Positions 34,625 to 43,364 of a stretch of 64,000 bases of DNA are shown here, piece by piece (the stretch's first letter is position 1; each line of letters starts with the position of its first letter). Where the stretch lies: the NCBI RefSeq assembly GCF_002564045.1, contig NZ_PDJK01000002.1, positions 5,084,001 to 5,148,000 of the forward strand, read 5' to 3'. The notes below the pieces were generated by a model. The model was given only the letters and a program-made list of their open reading frames with translations. It had not been told where the DNA came from and did no database searches. The stretch comes from Amycolatopsis sulphurea. Its GTDB lineage: Bacteria > Actinomycetota > Actinomycetes > Mycobacteriales > Pseudonocardiaceae. A program made the translations under genes and the position numbers.

Positions 34625-37360
34625 GTGAGCCCGAGCGAGAACCGAACCGTTGCCAACGCCACAGCCGCCACCACCGCCGAGCGGCCCCGGCTGCTGCTGA
34701 TCGACGGCCATTCCATGGCCTACCGCGCGTTCTTCGCGCTGCCCGCGGAGAATTTCCGCACCAAGACCGGGCAGGTCACGAACGCGGTGTTCGGGTTCAC
34801 CTCGATGCTGATCAACCTGCTGCGCGACGAGGCGCCCACGCACCTCGCGGTGGCCTTCGACCTGTCCCGCAAGACCTTCCGCTCGGAGGCCTTCGCCGGC
34901 TACAAGGCCAACCGCAGTGCCACCCCGGACGAGTTCCGCGGCCAGGTGGACCTGGTGCGGGAGGTGCTCGACGTGCTCGGCATCCCCTCGCTGACCAAGG
35001 AGAACTACGAGGCCGACGACATCATCGCCACGCTGACCACCCAGGCGGGCGCGGATTTCGACGTGTTGATCTGTACCGGCGACCGTGACGCGCTGCAGCT
35101 GGTCGGCGAGCGGGTCACCGTGCTCTACCCGAAGCGGGGCGTGTCCGATCTGGTCCGGTTCACCCCGGAGGCGGTCGAGGAGAAGTACGGCCTCACCCCG
35201 AGCCAGTACCCGGATTTCGCGGCGCTGCGCGGCGACCCCTCGGACAACCTGCCCGGCATCCCCGGCGTGGGCGAGAAGACCGCGACCAAGTGGATCCGCC
35301 AGTTCGGCACGCTGGCCGAGCTGATCGACCGGGTGGACGAGGTGAAGGGCAAGGTCGGCGAGGCGCTGCGCGCGAATCTGTCCTCGGTCACGCTCAACCG
35401 CGAGCTGACCGAGCTGGTGCGGACCGTGCCGCTGGAGACCACGCCGGCCGAGCTGGAGCTGCGCCCGTGGGACCGCGAGGCGGTGCACCGGCTGTTCGAC
35501 GAGCTGGAGTTCCGGGTGCTGCGCGAGCGGCTCTTCGACACGCTCAGCAGTGCCGAACCGGAGGCCGAGGAAGGCTTCGAGGTGTCCGGCTCGGCGCTGG
35601 CGCCCGGGGCGCTGGCCGAATGGCTGGACGCGCACGCGGGGCCGTCCGCGCCGGTTGCGCTGGCGTTCCGCACGACCGGCACCTCTGTCCGCTCCGACCT
35701 GCGCGCGGTGGCCTTCGCGACGGCGGACGGCGAGGGCGCCTATGCCGACGTCACCACGATGGACGAGGCGGACGACCGGGCGCTGGCGGCCTGGTTCGCG
35801 GACGGGGAGATCCGCAAGATCGGGCACGATCTGAAGGTGGCGCTGCACGCGGTGCGGGCACGCGGCTGGACGTTCGCCGGGCTGGCCATGGACACCGCGC
35901 TGGCCGCCTACCTCGCGCGACCGGGCCAGCGCACCTTCGGGCTGGACGATCTGGCGCTGCGGTACCTGCACCGTGAGCTGCGCTCGGAAGCCGACGAGGG
36001 CGACGGTCAGCTGTCGCTGCTCGACGGTGGTGCCGAGGAGGCGGAGCAGAAGGAGATCTCCGCCGAGCTGGTACGCGCCCGCGCGGTGTTCGAGCTGAGC
36101 TGCGCGCTGGGCACCGAGCTGGAGGAGCTGGGCGGGGCGAAGCTGCTCGCCGAGCTGGAGCTGCCGCTGCTGGAGGTGATCACCGAGCTGGAGGCGGCGG
36201 GCATCGCGGTCGACGTCGACCAGCTGACCGAACTGGAGGCGCACTATCTCAGCCGGGTCACCCAGGCCGCGGATTCCGCCTACGAGGTGATCGGCAAGCA
36301 GATCAACCTCGGCTCCCCGAAGCAGCTGCAGGTGGTGCTGTTCGAGGAACTCGGCATGCCCAAGACCAAGCGCACCAAGACCGGCTACACCACCGACGCC
36401 GAGGCGCTGCAGGGCCTGTTCGAGAAGACCGAGCACCCGTTCCTGCAGTACCTGCTGGAGCACCGCGACGCGACCAAGCTGCGCACCACGGTGGAGGGGC
36501 TGATCAAGTCGGTCGCCGACGACGGGCGCATCCACACCACACTGCAGCAGACCATCGCGGCCACCGGCCGGCTGTCCTCGATCGAGCCGAACCTGCAGAA
36601 CATTCCGGTGCGCACCGAGGAAGGCCGGCGCATCCGCGACGCGTTCGTGGTCGGCGCGGGCTGGACCGAGCTGATGACCGCGGACTACAGCCAGATCGAG
36701 ATGCGCATCATGGCGCACCTGTCCCAGGACGAGGGGCTGATCGAGGCCTTCAACAGCGGTGAGGACCTGCACACGTTCGTTGCCTCGCGGGCGTTCTCGG
36801 TGCAGGCCGGGGAGATCACCGCGGAGCAGCGGTACCGGGTCAAGGCGATGTCCTACGGCCTGGCCTACGGGCTGTCCGCGTACGGGCTCTCGCAGCAGCT
36901 GCGAATCTCCACCGAGGAGGCGAAGGAGCAGATGGAGGCGTACTTCGCCCGGTTCGGCGGGGTGCGCGACTATCTGCAGTCGGTGGTCGGCGAGGCCGCG
37001 AAACGCGGCTACACCGAGACGATCTTCGGCCGCCGCCGCTACCTGCCGGACCTCAACAGCGACAACCGGCAGCGCCGCGAAATGGCCGAGCGGATGGCCC
37101 TCAACGCCCCCATCCAGGGCAGCGCGGCCGACATCATCAAGGTGGCCATGCTCAACGTGCACCGCGCGCTGGACGAGGCGAAGCTGCGCAGCCGCGTCCT
37201 GCTCCAGGTGCACGACGAACTGGTGCTGGAAGTGGCCGAGGGCGAACGCGCGGAGGTCGAGAACCTGGTCCGCGAAGGCATGGGCTCGGCCTACCACCTC
37301 GCCGTCCCTCTGGAGGTCTCGGTCGGCTACGGCCGCTCGTGGAACGAGGCCGCGCACTGA
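34625..37360 (+). CDS. polA: DNA polymerase I
   Basis: GTG 34625 begins the 911-residue protein in the position expected for actinobacterial PolA; upstream in-frame residues to 34580 look non-coding. The 5'-3' exonuclease domain is at about 20-310 (LLLIDGHSMAYRAFFALP, YEADDIIATLTTQA, GDRDALQLV, SDNLPGIPGVGEKTA). The 3'-5' exonuclease domain (about 330-510) lacks the DxE residues, so no proofreading. The polymerase domain has motif A MTADYSQIEMRIMAHL (about 684), motif B RYRVKAMSYGLAYGLS (about 737) and motif C VHDELVLEV (about 862). It fills gaps in replication and repair. Monocistronic. Confidence 0.96.
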   Translation: MSPSENRTVANATAATTAERPRLLLIDGHSMAYRAFFALPAENFRTKTGQVTNAVFGFTSMLINLLRDEAPTHLAVAFDLSRKTFRSEAFAGYKANRSATPDEFRGQVDLVREVLDVLGIPSLTKENYEADDIIATLTTQAGADFDVLICTGDRDALQLVGERVTVLYPKRGVSDLVRFTPEAVEEKYGLTPSQYPDFAALRGDPSDNLPGIPGVGEKTATKWIRQFGTLAELIDRVDEVKGKVGEALRANLSSVTLNRELTELVRTVPLETTPAELELRPWDREAVHRLFDELEFRVLRERLFDTLSSAEPEAEEGFEVSGSALAPGALAEWLDAHAGPSAPVALAFRTTGTSVRSDLRAVAFATADGEGAYADVTTMDEADDRALAAWFADGEIRKIGHDLKVALHAVRARGWTFAGLAMDTALAAYLARPGQRTFGLDDLALRYLHRELRSEADEGDGQLSLLDGGAEEAEQKEISAELVRARAVFELSCALGTELEELGGAKLLAELELPLLEVITELEAAGIAVDVDQLTELEAHYLSRVTQAADSAYEVIGKQINLGSPKQLQVVLFEELGMPKTKRTKTGYTTDAEALQGLFEKTEHPFLQYLLEHRDATKLRTTVEGLIKSVADDGRIHTTLQQTIAATGRLSSIEPNLQNIPVRTEEGRRIRDAFVVGAGWTELMTADYSQIEMRIMAHLSQDEGLIEAFNSGEDLHTFVASRAFSVQAGEITAEQRYRVKAMSYGLAYGLSAYGLSQQLRISTEEAKEQMEAYFARFGGVRDYLQSVVGEAAKRGYTETIFGRRRYLPDLNSDNRQRREMAERMALNAPIQGSAADIIKVAMLNVHRALDEAKLRSRVLLQVHDELVLEVAEGERAEVENLVREGMGSAYHLAVPLEVSVGYGRSWNEAAH

Positions 37361-37758
37361 CTTCTTTTTGCCGGTCGTGGCCCGGGTGCGGGTCACGACC
37401 GGCCGAGTGCTTCGCGTGGGTGCGGTGGCGTGCGCGCCCTGTCCGGCCGAACCCTGCCCACCTCATGCCGGTTCACGATGCCCGCCCGTGAGCAGACCTG
37501 CCGGGTTCACCGTCGCTCCGTGATCCGCCCGCTTCGGCCATCCGGACGCCTCGCCGTACTCCCCACGCCGCCGGACGGGTCCGCCCACCGGGCCATATGA
37601 GTCCTTTGTGGACACTTCGCATGCCGCTGCGCGAGCAGGAAACCGTGCAGCTCCACGGTTTCGGCCCGGCACACCCGCCCGGTCAGCGGTACCGGCGGCG
37701 CGCCATGGGCACCTAGCGTGACATGCGCACATGCCCATCTAATTCGGAGGACTGAGAC
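37361..37758. other. Non-coding stretch upstream of the Cys-rich peptide gene
   Basis: About 400 bp with no convincing protein gene on either strand. It contains an inverted repeat GAAACCGTG/CACGGTTTC (37639-37662, 6-base loop) about 100 bp upstream of the small peptide gene, which may be an operator or a leader hairpin. The rest shows nothing I can name. Confidence 0.4.
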
Positions 37759-37851
37759 ATGTTCGAGCGGCTCTTCAGGACCTTCCTGCGTCACGGGTGC
37801 TGTTCCGCGTGCACCGGCAAGGGCTGTGGCTGCTGCGCCAACTGCCACTGA
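37759..37851 (+). CDS. 30-residue cysteine-rich peptide
   Basis: A 31-codon gene (ATG 37759 to TGA 37849-37851) with an ideal GGAGG ribosome site eight to nine bases upstream. The first half is amphipathic and basic (MFERLFRTFLRH); the second half is CCSACTGKGCGCCANCH with seven cysteines and a terminal His in 17 residues. Such density suggests metal binding (Cu, Zn or Fe-S like) or a disulfide-rich peptide, but no known family was recognised. It lies between polA and a leftward TetR gene; about 35 bp separate the two stop codons. A functional transcription unit is inferred from the ribosome site and composition only. Confidence 0.65.
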   Translation: MFERLFRTFLRHGCCSACTGKGCGCCANCH

Positions 37852-37884
37852 TCCGCCCACACGGCTGCGCGAGGGGTGACCCGT

Positions 37885-38457
37885 TCACCCCTTGCCCAGC
37901 CCGCGCACCAGGACCATCACCGAGTCCAGCGCCTCGGCCCGGCTGCGCGCGGGCTGGAAGACCTGCCAGTCGAGCGCGACCACCAGCATGGTGCCGAACA
38001 GGCCCGCGGCCGCGGTCGGGATGCGCACCCCGGCGGGCAGCCTGCCGGCCGCGTCGAGCCGTTCCAGCTGGGTCTTCACGATCGCGATGATCTCCTCGCG
38101 CAGCAGGGAAAGCGTGTCGTGCCACCGGCCCGGCGCACGCCACAGCTCGCTCACCACGATCTGGGAGAACCCCGGGTACTCGCCGATGAACTCCAGCGTG
38201 GTGTCCACCTGCGCCTCGATCACGTCCAGCGGGTCGGCGTCCGAAGCGGCCGCGCGCAGCCGTCCGGCCAGCAGGTCGACGCCGAACCGGAGCAGGGCGT
38301 CGACGAGTCCGTCCTTCGACCCGAAGTTGTAGTACACGGTGCCCTTGGCCACGCCCGCTTCCGCCGCGATGTCGTCGACGGTCAGCCCCACCAGCCCCTT
38401 GCCGGCCGAAAGCCGCAGGGTCGCCTCGAACAGCTTCTGCTTCGTCGCCTCTCTCAC
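37885..38457 (-). CDS. TetR family regulator of the YhgE/pseudo-ATPase operon
   Basis: GTG 38457 overlaps the stop of the membrane-protein gene by 4 bp (GTGA). The 190-residue product has a canonical N-terminal HTH: LFEATLRLSAGKGLVGLTVD, then IAAEAGVAKGTVYYNFGSKD. The C-terminal domain is TetR_C-like. It is the last gene of a three-gene leftward operon, and the palindrome at 41096-41119 in front of that operon is the probable autoregulatory site. The signal is unknown, perhaps a membrane stress or hydrophobic compound. Confidence 0.87.
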   Translation of the reverse strand: MREATKQKLFEATLRLSAGKGLVGLTVDDIAAEAGVAKGTVYYNFGSKDGLVDALLRFGVDLLAGRLRAAASDADPLDVIEAQVDTTLEFIGEYPGFSQIVVSELWRAPGRWHDTLSLLREEIIAIVKTQLERLDAAGRLPAGVRIPTAAAGLFGTMLVVALDWQVFQPARSRAEALDSVMVLVRGLGKG

Positions 38458-40379
38458 AGGCTCAGCTCGGGCTTGAGCGCGGACACCGACCAGACCCGGC
38501 GCTTGCGCGCGGCGAGCGTGGACAGCAGGATCCCGCCGGCAAGGTAGGCCAGGAGCACCCCGACGTCCCCGAGGATCTGCATCGACGCGCCGGAGTAGAG
38601 CAGATGCCGGAACCCGTCGATCGCATAGCCCATCGGCAGCACCAGATGCAGCGGGTACAGCGCGTCCGGGATGGTCTGCCACGGGAACGTGCCGCCCGCG
38701 CTGACCAGTTGCAGCACCAGCAGCACCAGCCCGAGGAATTTGCCGACCGCGCCGAAGAACGCGTTGAGCGCGTGCACCACCGACGTGAACGTGAGCGACA
38801 CCAGGAAAGCGAACCCGATCGCGCCGAGCGGATGCGCCACGTGAATCCCGACGAGCCAGGTCACCGCGGCGAACAGCACCACCACCTGCGCCAGCCCGAG
38901 CACGGCCGAGGACAGCCATCCGCCGATCGCGACCCGCAGCGGGGACGCGCCCGCGGTGAGTGCCCGGGTGGACAGCGGCCGGATCAGCAGGAACAGCACG
39001 AAGGCGCCGATCCAGGTCGCCAGGGCGATGAAGAACGGAGCGAGCCCGGCCCCGTAGGTGCCTGCGGAAGCGACGCCGTTGGAGGTGACCGCGACGGGGT
39101 CGGCGATCGTGTTCGCGGTCGCTGTCCGGGTCGGGTCGTCCGGGTTCGGGATCTGCGAAAGCCCGGCCGACAGTCCGTCACGCAGCTTCGTGGACCCGGC
39201 CGCGAGCTGGTCCGTGCCGGTCACCGCGGTCTTCTCGCCGTCGTCGAGTTCGGCCGCGCCGTCGCGCAGCTGGTTCGCGCCGTCGGAAGCCTTCGCGATC
39301 CCGCTCGCCAGCTGCGGCGAGGCCGAGGCGAGCTGGTGCGCGCCGTCGGAGACCTGGCGCGCGCCGTCCGCGAGCTTCTGCACCTGACCGTTGGCCGACT
39401 GGATCTTCCCGTTCGCCTGATCGACGGGAGAGCGCAGCGCGTCCAGCCGCGCGAGGACGTCGTTGACCTGACTGTCGGACAGCCCGGCGTCGTGCAGCTG
39501 CGTGTTCAGCTGAGCCCGATATCCGTCGAGCCGGCTCTGCAGATCGGACGAGGCCGAGGCGGCCAGCGACGCGGCGTCGGCCACTTTCTGGTTGCCATCG
39601 GCCACTTGTCCGGCGCCACTGGCGAGTTTCTGGGTCTGTGCGGGCAGATCCGCGGTGCTCGACTTCAGCGTGCCCAGCCCGGTGGCGAGCGTGCCTGAGC
39701 CGGCCGCCAGCTGATGCGCCCCGTCGGCGAGCTGGTGCTGGCCCGTCTGCAGTCTGGTCGCGCCGTCGGCGAGTTGCTTGGCGCCGTTGCTCGCCTCGGA
39801 GATCTTGCCGTAGATGGTGGAGAATCCGACGAGGAATCGGTCCGCGGCCTCGCTGCCCACCTTCTTGGCGATGGTCTTGCGGACCTGGTCGGCCACCTGC
39901 TTGGCGATCGTGCCGGACAGATAGTTGTTGGCGTCGTTGGTGGTGAGCGTGATGGTCGCCTGTTGCGGGGTGAAGTTCCCGGACGAGAGCAGCGCCGCGG
40001 AGAACCCGCTCGGAATGCCGATGGCGAACGAGTACTTGTCGTCGCGCACGCCGTCCCGGGCGTCCTTTTCGGACGTTTGATGCCATTGGAAGGTGCCGGA
40101 CTGCAGCAGTTCGCCGGTCACCTCGTGGCCGATGTTGCGCTCCGCGCCGGAAGAATCCTTCGCCCCGGCGTCCTCGGTGAACACGGCCGCGGGCAGTTTG
40201 TCCAGCCGGCCGTAGGGGTCGTAGTTGGCGTAGAGGTAGAACGACGCGTACAGCAGCGGTACCAGCACGAGCGCGGCCATCGCCAGCTTCGGCAACGTCC
40301 CGGTGGACAATCGGCGCAGCTCGTTGCGCGCGATCCGGAACGCGTTCAGGCCACCGGTGCGCTTGTGGGGGGATGTCAT
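38454..40379 (-). CDS. YhgE/Pip-type membrane protein (ABC-2-like)
   Basis: The 641-residue protein has one N-terminal membrane segment (LAMAALVLVPLLYASFYLYA), a long extracytoplasmic part (about residues 55-430) with repeated heptad-like LADGA-x-QL and LASGAGQVADGNQ motifs, and about five C-terminal membrane segments (GLAPFFIALATWIGAFVLFL onward). This is the YhgE/Pip architecture also seen in phage-infection proteins and type VII secretion accessory proteins. The tandem LADGA repeats are degenerate 7-mers predicted to form a stalk. It likely works as a transporter or envelope scaffold with the ATPase-like protein encoded 4 bp upstream by overlap. Confidence 0.88.
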   Translation of the reverse strand: MTSPHKRTGGLNAFRIARNELRRLSTGTLPKLAMAALVLVPLLYASFYLYANYDPYGRLDKLPAAVFTEDAGAKDSSGAERNIGHEVTGELLQSGTFQWHQTSEKDARDGVRDDKYSFAIGIPSGFSAALLSSGNFTPQQATITLTTNDANNYLSGTIAKQVADQVRKTIAKKVGSEAADRFLVGFSTIYGKISEASNGAKQLADGATRLQTGQHQLADGAHQLAAGSGTLATGLGTLKSSTADLPAQTQKLASGAGQVADGNQKVADAASLAASASSDLQSRLDGYRAQLNTQLHDAGLSDSQVNDVLARLDALRSPVDQANGKIQSANGQVQKLADGARQVSDGAHQLASASPQLASGIAKASDGANQLRDGAAELDDGEKTAVTGTDQLAAGSTKLRDGLSAGLSQIPNPDDPTRTATANTIADPVAVTSNGVASAGTYGAGLAPFFIALATWIGAFVLFLLIRPLSTRALTAGASPLRVAIGGWLSSAVLGLAQVVVLFAAVTWLVGIHVAHPLGAIGFAFLVSLTFTSVVHALNAFFGAVGKFLGLVLLVLQLVSAGGTFPWQTIPDALYPLHLVLPMGYAIDGFRHLLYSGASMQILGDVGVLLAYLAGGILLSTLAARKRRVWSVSALKPELSL

Positions 40380-41080
40380 GCCCGGTCTCCTTCGGCGGCC
40401 GCGGTTTCGGCGCCGGTCGCAGTGCTGATTTCCGTGCTTGCTTCGGGGGCGGCGTACCGCACCGGATCCGGCTGTTCGGCCGACCCGATCCGGGCCGGTG
40501 GCTGGGGGAGTGCCGAGAGCGGCGTGGTCGCGGTGAGCACGGCGACCGCGAAACCACGCGTCGCCTGCGTCCGGGCCACTTCGGCCCAGGTCGCGACGTC
40601 GCTGGTGTGCCGGTCGGGCGTGTCCAGCACCAGTACCCGCACGCCGGCCCGCTCGGCGGCCAGCTCCGTCAGCAGCCGAATCCGCAGCGTCGGCACGAGG
40701 TTCTCGAACCGGGTCTCGGCGAACGGTGCCGCGTCGTGCTCGGCCAGCCAGGCAGCCACATCCGGCTTGCCCGCCGGGCGACGCGCCAGCGCGAGTTCCT
40801 CGCCGACGACCACCCGCAGGGGGAGCGCCTCGTCCGGTTCGCTGACCCCGGGCGCGTCCACGACGGCCACCAGGCTCCGCAGCTCACCGGCGGGTTCGGC
40901 GGTCACCGTGCCGGTGGTCGGGCGCATCCGCCCGGCGAGCGCGAGACCCAGCGCGGTGACCCCGACGCCGGGTTCGCCGTGCACCACGGTGAGCCCGCCC
41001 TCCTCGACGATGACCGAGGTCGGCGGCAGCAACGGCCCGTGGGGCCCGTCGAGGGACACCCGGTCGGCGTGGACCCGCAC
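40376..41080 (-). CDS. Degenerate ABC-type ATPase-like protein
   Basis: The 234-residue protein overlaps the YhgE gene by 4 bp. The start of the ABC fold is recognisable (VSLDGPHGPLLPPTSVIVEE, LTVVHGEPGVGVTALGLALAG), but the Walker A Lys is replaced: GEPGVGVTA instead of GxxGxGKST. A Walker B-like VRVLVLDTPDRH has Asp but no catalytic Glu, and no LSGGQ signature is seen. It is therefore unlikely to hydrolyse ATP and may be a regulatory or structural partner of the YhgE protein. First gene of the operon, 16 bp from the operator. Confidence 0.75.
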   Translation of the reverse strand: MRVHADRVSLDGPHGPLLPPTSVIVEEGGLTVVHGEPGVGVTALGLALAGRMRPTTGTVTAEPAGELRSLVAVVDAPGVSEPDEALPLRVVVGEELALARRPAGKPDVAAWLAEHDAAPFAETRFENLVPTLRIRLLTELAAERAGVRVLVLDTPDRHTSDVATWAEVARTQATRGFAVAVLTATTPLSALPQPPARIGSAEQPDPVRYAAPEASTEISTATGAETAAAEGDRA

Positions 41081-41095
41081 GGTCGCACTCCTGTC

Positions 41096-41119
41096 TTTGA
41101 ACTGACTGGTCAGTTCAAA
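41096..41119. promoter_or_regulatory. TetR-type operator of the YhgE operon
   Basis: A near-perfect palindrome of 24 bp, half-site TTTGAACTGAC with its complement GTCAGTTCAAA, separated by two bases. It lies 16 bp upstream of the ATPase-like gene and differs completely from the CTACCGTC sites of the catabolic island. The TetR protein at 37885 is the likely ligand. Confidence 0.85.
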
Positions 41120-41191
41120 ACTTAGCCCGGTCCGTGAGGGCCGGGCAACCTGGGTGGTCGCACGTCACACAACCAGGTGGCGCGGGCTTGT

Positions 41192-42088
41192 TCAGCGCAG
41201 CGCGGAAGCCGGGTGTGCCTCCCACGACGTCCACAAGGGACGGTAGCCCTGCCGGTGCCAGAACACCGAGGAGAGCGGGTTGATCGGGTTGTAGTAGAGG
41301 TAGGTGCCCGCCGTTCCGCGGCCGTTCAGTTCGCGATGCGCTCGGGCCATCAGGGCCCGCCCGATCCCGCGGCTGCGGTGACCAGTCGCGGTGACCACGT
41401 TGTTCACGTACCCCCAGCGGCCCGTCGGCAGCAGCTCCGCGGCCGCGTTCCCCGGCTCGGACTCGACCCAGGCGCACTGGGCGAGGCCGACTGCCGCACC
41501 GTTCTCCTCGGCCAGCCAGGTGGCCGGTTCGTCGAGGGTGTGCCGCAAGGCCGGGCGGAGCAGCTCCGCGGTCTGCGCGCGGCGGCGGTGCGCGACCAGG
41601 CCGGTGTAGTCGAAGGTCGCCGTGCACAGCGCCAGGACGGTGTCCAGGTCCTCCGGTCCCGCGCTGCGGATGGCCGGGCCGTCCGGCTCGGGGGCCGGTG
41701 GCTCCTGCCCGGTGCGCACGGCCAGTGCGGCCATTGGGACCATGCCGTGGTCGAGGAAGGCCCGGATCGCCTCCGCGTCGCGGCTCGGCCAGTTGACCAC
41801 GCAGGCCGAGTCCGGCTCAGCCTGCTCATTGTCCATTCGGGACCGCAGGGCGCCGAGCAGCGCGTCGAACCCGGCGGTGCCGGAGATTCCGGGATTGGGG
41901 AACAGCTGCCACACCTGCTCGGCCGACCACAGCAGCGCGACGTCCCCCGGACCGTGCCGATACCGTTGCAGCACACCGGAAACACGCTCGCCGATGGCGG
42001 TCACGGCCGTGATCCGCTCGCCGCCGGCCTCGGGCGGGGGCGGCGGCAGGAGCGGGTCCAGGGCGGTGAAGCGCTCGGTGGTGCTCAC
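41192..42088 (-). CDS. GNAT family N-acetyltransferase
   Basis: The 298-residue protein has a C-terminal GNAT domain (about residues 140-290): IRSAGPEDLDTVLALCTATF, AAVGLAQCAWVESEPG, NNVVTATGHRSRGIGRALMA (the RGxGxA acetyl-CoA pyrophosphate loop) and YNPINPLSSVFWHRQGYRPL. The N-terminal 130 residues with VVNWPSRDAEAIRAFLDHGM look like a second, degenerate GNAT half, as in tandem GNAT proteins. Substrate unknown. It lies 18 bp downstream of the methyltransferase gene (start 42088, methyltransferase stop 42107) on the same strand, so the two may be cotranscribed. Confidence 0.85.
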   Translation of the reverse strand: MSTTERFTALDPLLPPPPPEAGGERITAVTAIGERVSGVLQRYRHGPGDVALLWSAEQVWQLFPNPGISGTAGFDALLGALRSRMDNEQAEPDSACVVNWPSRDAEAIRAFLDHGMVPMAALAVRTGQEPPAPEPDGPAIRSAGPEDLDTVLALCTATFDYTGLVAHRRRAQTAELLRPALRHTLDEPATWLAEENGAAVGLAQCAWVESEPGNAAAELLPTGRWGYVNNVVTATGHRSRGIGRALMARAHRELNGRGTAGTYLYYNPINPLSSVFWHRQGYRPLWTSWEAHPASALR

Positions 42089-42106
42089 CTGGCGCAGCGT
42101 AATCGT

Positions 42107-42958
42107 TCAGGCGCGGCGAGTGCGAAAGATCGCCGTGCCGGGGAAGAGCCGGCCGCGCAGCGGGCTCCACTGGCCCCACGTACGGGTGTGTCCATCCGGC
42201 CACTCCGGTTCGAGCAGATCCTCCAGCGCGAAGCCGGTCGCATTGAGCGCGCGTACGTAATCGCCGACCGTACGGTGGTATTCGACGTACGTGGCGACAC
42301 CGTCTTCGTCGACCTCCGCGTACGGCGTGCGGTCGAAGTACGGCTGAGTCACGGTCAGGCCTTGCGGCCCCGGGTCGTCCGGGAAGATCCAGCGTATCGG
42401 GTGAGTCACCGAGAACACCCACGGCGCGTCCGGGCGCAGCAGGCGGTGCACCTCCGTGAACACGGTCTCCAGCGAAGGCACGAAGGGCAGCGCGCCGAAC
42501 GCGGAGCACGCAACATCGAAGCTGCTGTCCGCGAACGGCAGTCGCTCGGCGTTGGCCTGTACGAGGGGGACTGCCACGCCGGTGCGCTCGTTGCCCGCGC
42601 GGGCGTGGCGCAGCATCCCGCCGGACAGGTCGGCGGCCACCGCGTACGCGCCTTCCGACGCGAGCCATCGTGAGCACGCAGCCTGTCCGCAACCCACTTC
42701 GAGGACGCGACGCCCGCGTACGTCGCCAAGCAGCCGGGCGTTTTCCTCCCGGACGCCTTCGGGACACCAGACGAAGTCGGCGTCACCGAGGAAGCCGCCA
42801 TGTGTGGCGTTGTAGTCGTCGGCGTCCGCGTCCCACCAAGCGAGGTTCGCCGCTTCGGCTTCCGCCCCGCCGACTTCGCGGTGCGCCACGCCGGTGGTGC
42901 CGAGCCGATGCTCGGTGCTCTCCGTCGGGTCCGCGGGCGGTGCGGCGGGCTCGGGCAT
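42107..42958 (-). CDS. Class I SAM-dependent methyltransferase
   Basis: The 283-residue protein starts at ATG 42958. The Rossmann methyltransferase motifs are in order: motif I VLEVGCGQAACSRWLASEGA, motif II region VAADLSGGMLRHAR, VQANAERLPFADSSFDVACS (acidic loop) and GALPFVPSLETVFTEVHRLL. DADDYNATHGGFLGDADFVW before the core is common in actinobacterial members. C-terminal WPDGHTRTWGQWSPLRGRLF is typical of a family of unknown substrate. Probably cytoplasmic small-molecule methylation. Confidence 0.87.
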   Translation of the reverse strand: MPEPAAPPADPTESTEHRLGTTGVAHREVGGAEAEAANLAWWDADADDYNATHGGFLGDADFVWCPEGVREENARLLGDVRGRRVLEVGCGQAACSRWLASEGAYAVAADLSGGMLRHARAGNERTGVAVPLVQANAERLPFADSSFDVACSAFGALPFVPSLETVFTEVHRLLRPDAPWVFSVTHPIRWIFPDDPGPQGLTVTQPYFDRTPYAEVDEDGVATYVEYHRTVGDYVRALNATGFALEDLLEPEWPDGHTRTWGQWSPLRGRLFPGTAIFRTRRA

Positions 42959-43364
42959 GACAGGCTCCTCGTCGGGGGCGGCGGCGGGTTGGTCATCGGG
43001 GGCGGCGGCGGGTTGGCCCGGCCCGGGAATCGGCTGTACAGAGCCACTTTTCCGGACTCGCGGCGGGTGGCCGGGGCGGCCCGCCCACGGTAGCGGGGGC
43101 CGTTGCCGACCCTGATTGTGTCCGGTACCGGGGCCCGCGTACGATACGTGTTAGCGCAGTGGGTCAGCGCTGCCCGGGGCTCTACCAGCCGGGGCCGCGC
43201 ACCGTCAGCGGGTCATGCCGCGGTCGTTCACTGGTGGAACGTTTGCTCGCCGGACGTTTGAGCAGGGCCGTCGCATGCCTCGTCATCGGGGTTCCGCCGT
43301 GCTTCGCCATCCTGGTAGCCGACCGACCACCTACGATACCCATCCCACCGGAGCAACCCGCCTA
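42959..43364. promoter_or_regulatory. Region upstream of rpsA
   Basis: About 400 bp without a gene. It contains G-rich repeats (GGGGGCGGCGGCGGGTTGG twice near 42973-43016) and, nearer rpsA, the probable promoter and leader of the ribosomal protein gene. The leader from about 43200 is long enough for regulation, but I cannot assign a motif. Short frames here look like shadows. Confidence 0.4.

Noticed and set aside
34559-37396. 945-codon leftward frame opposite polA
   Set aside because: Shadow of the polymerase gene; Leu/Val/Gly-rich with no domain.
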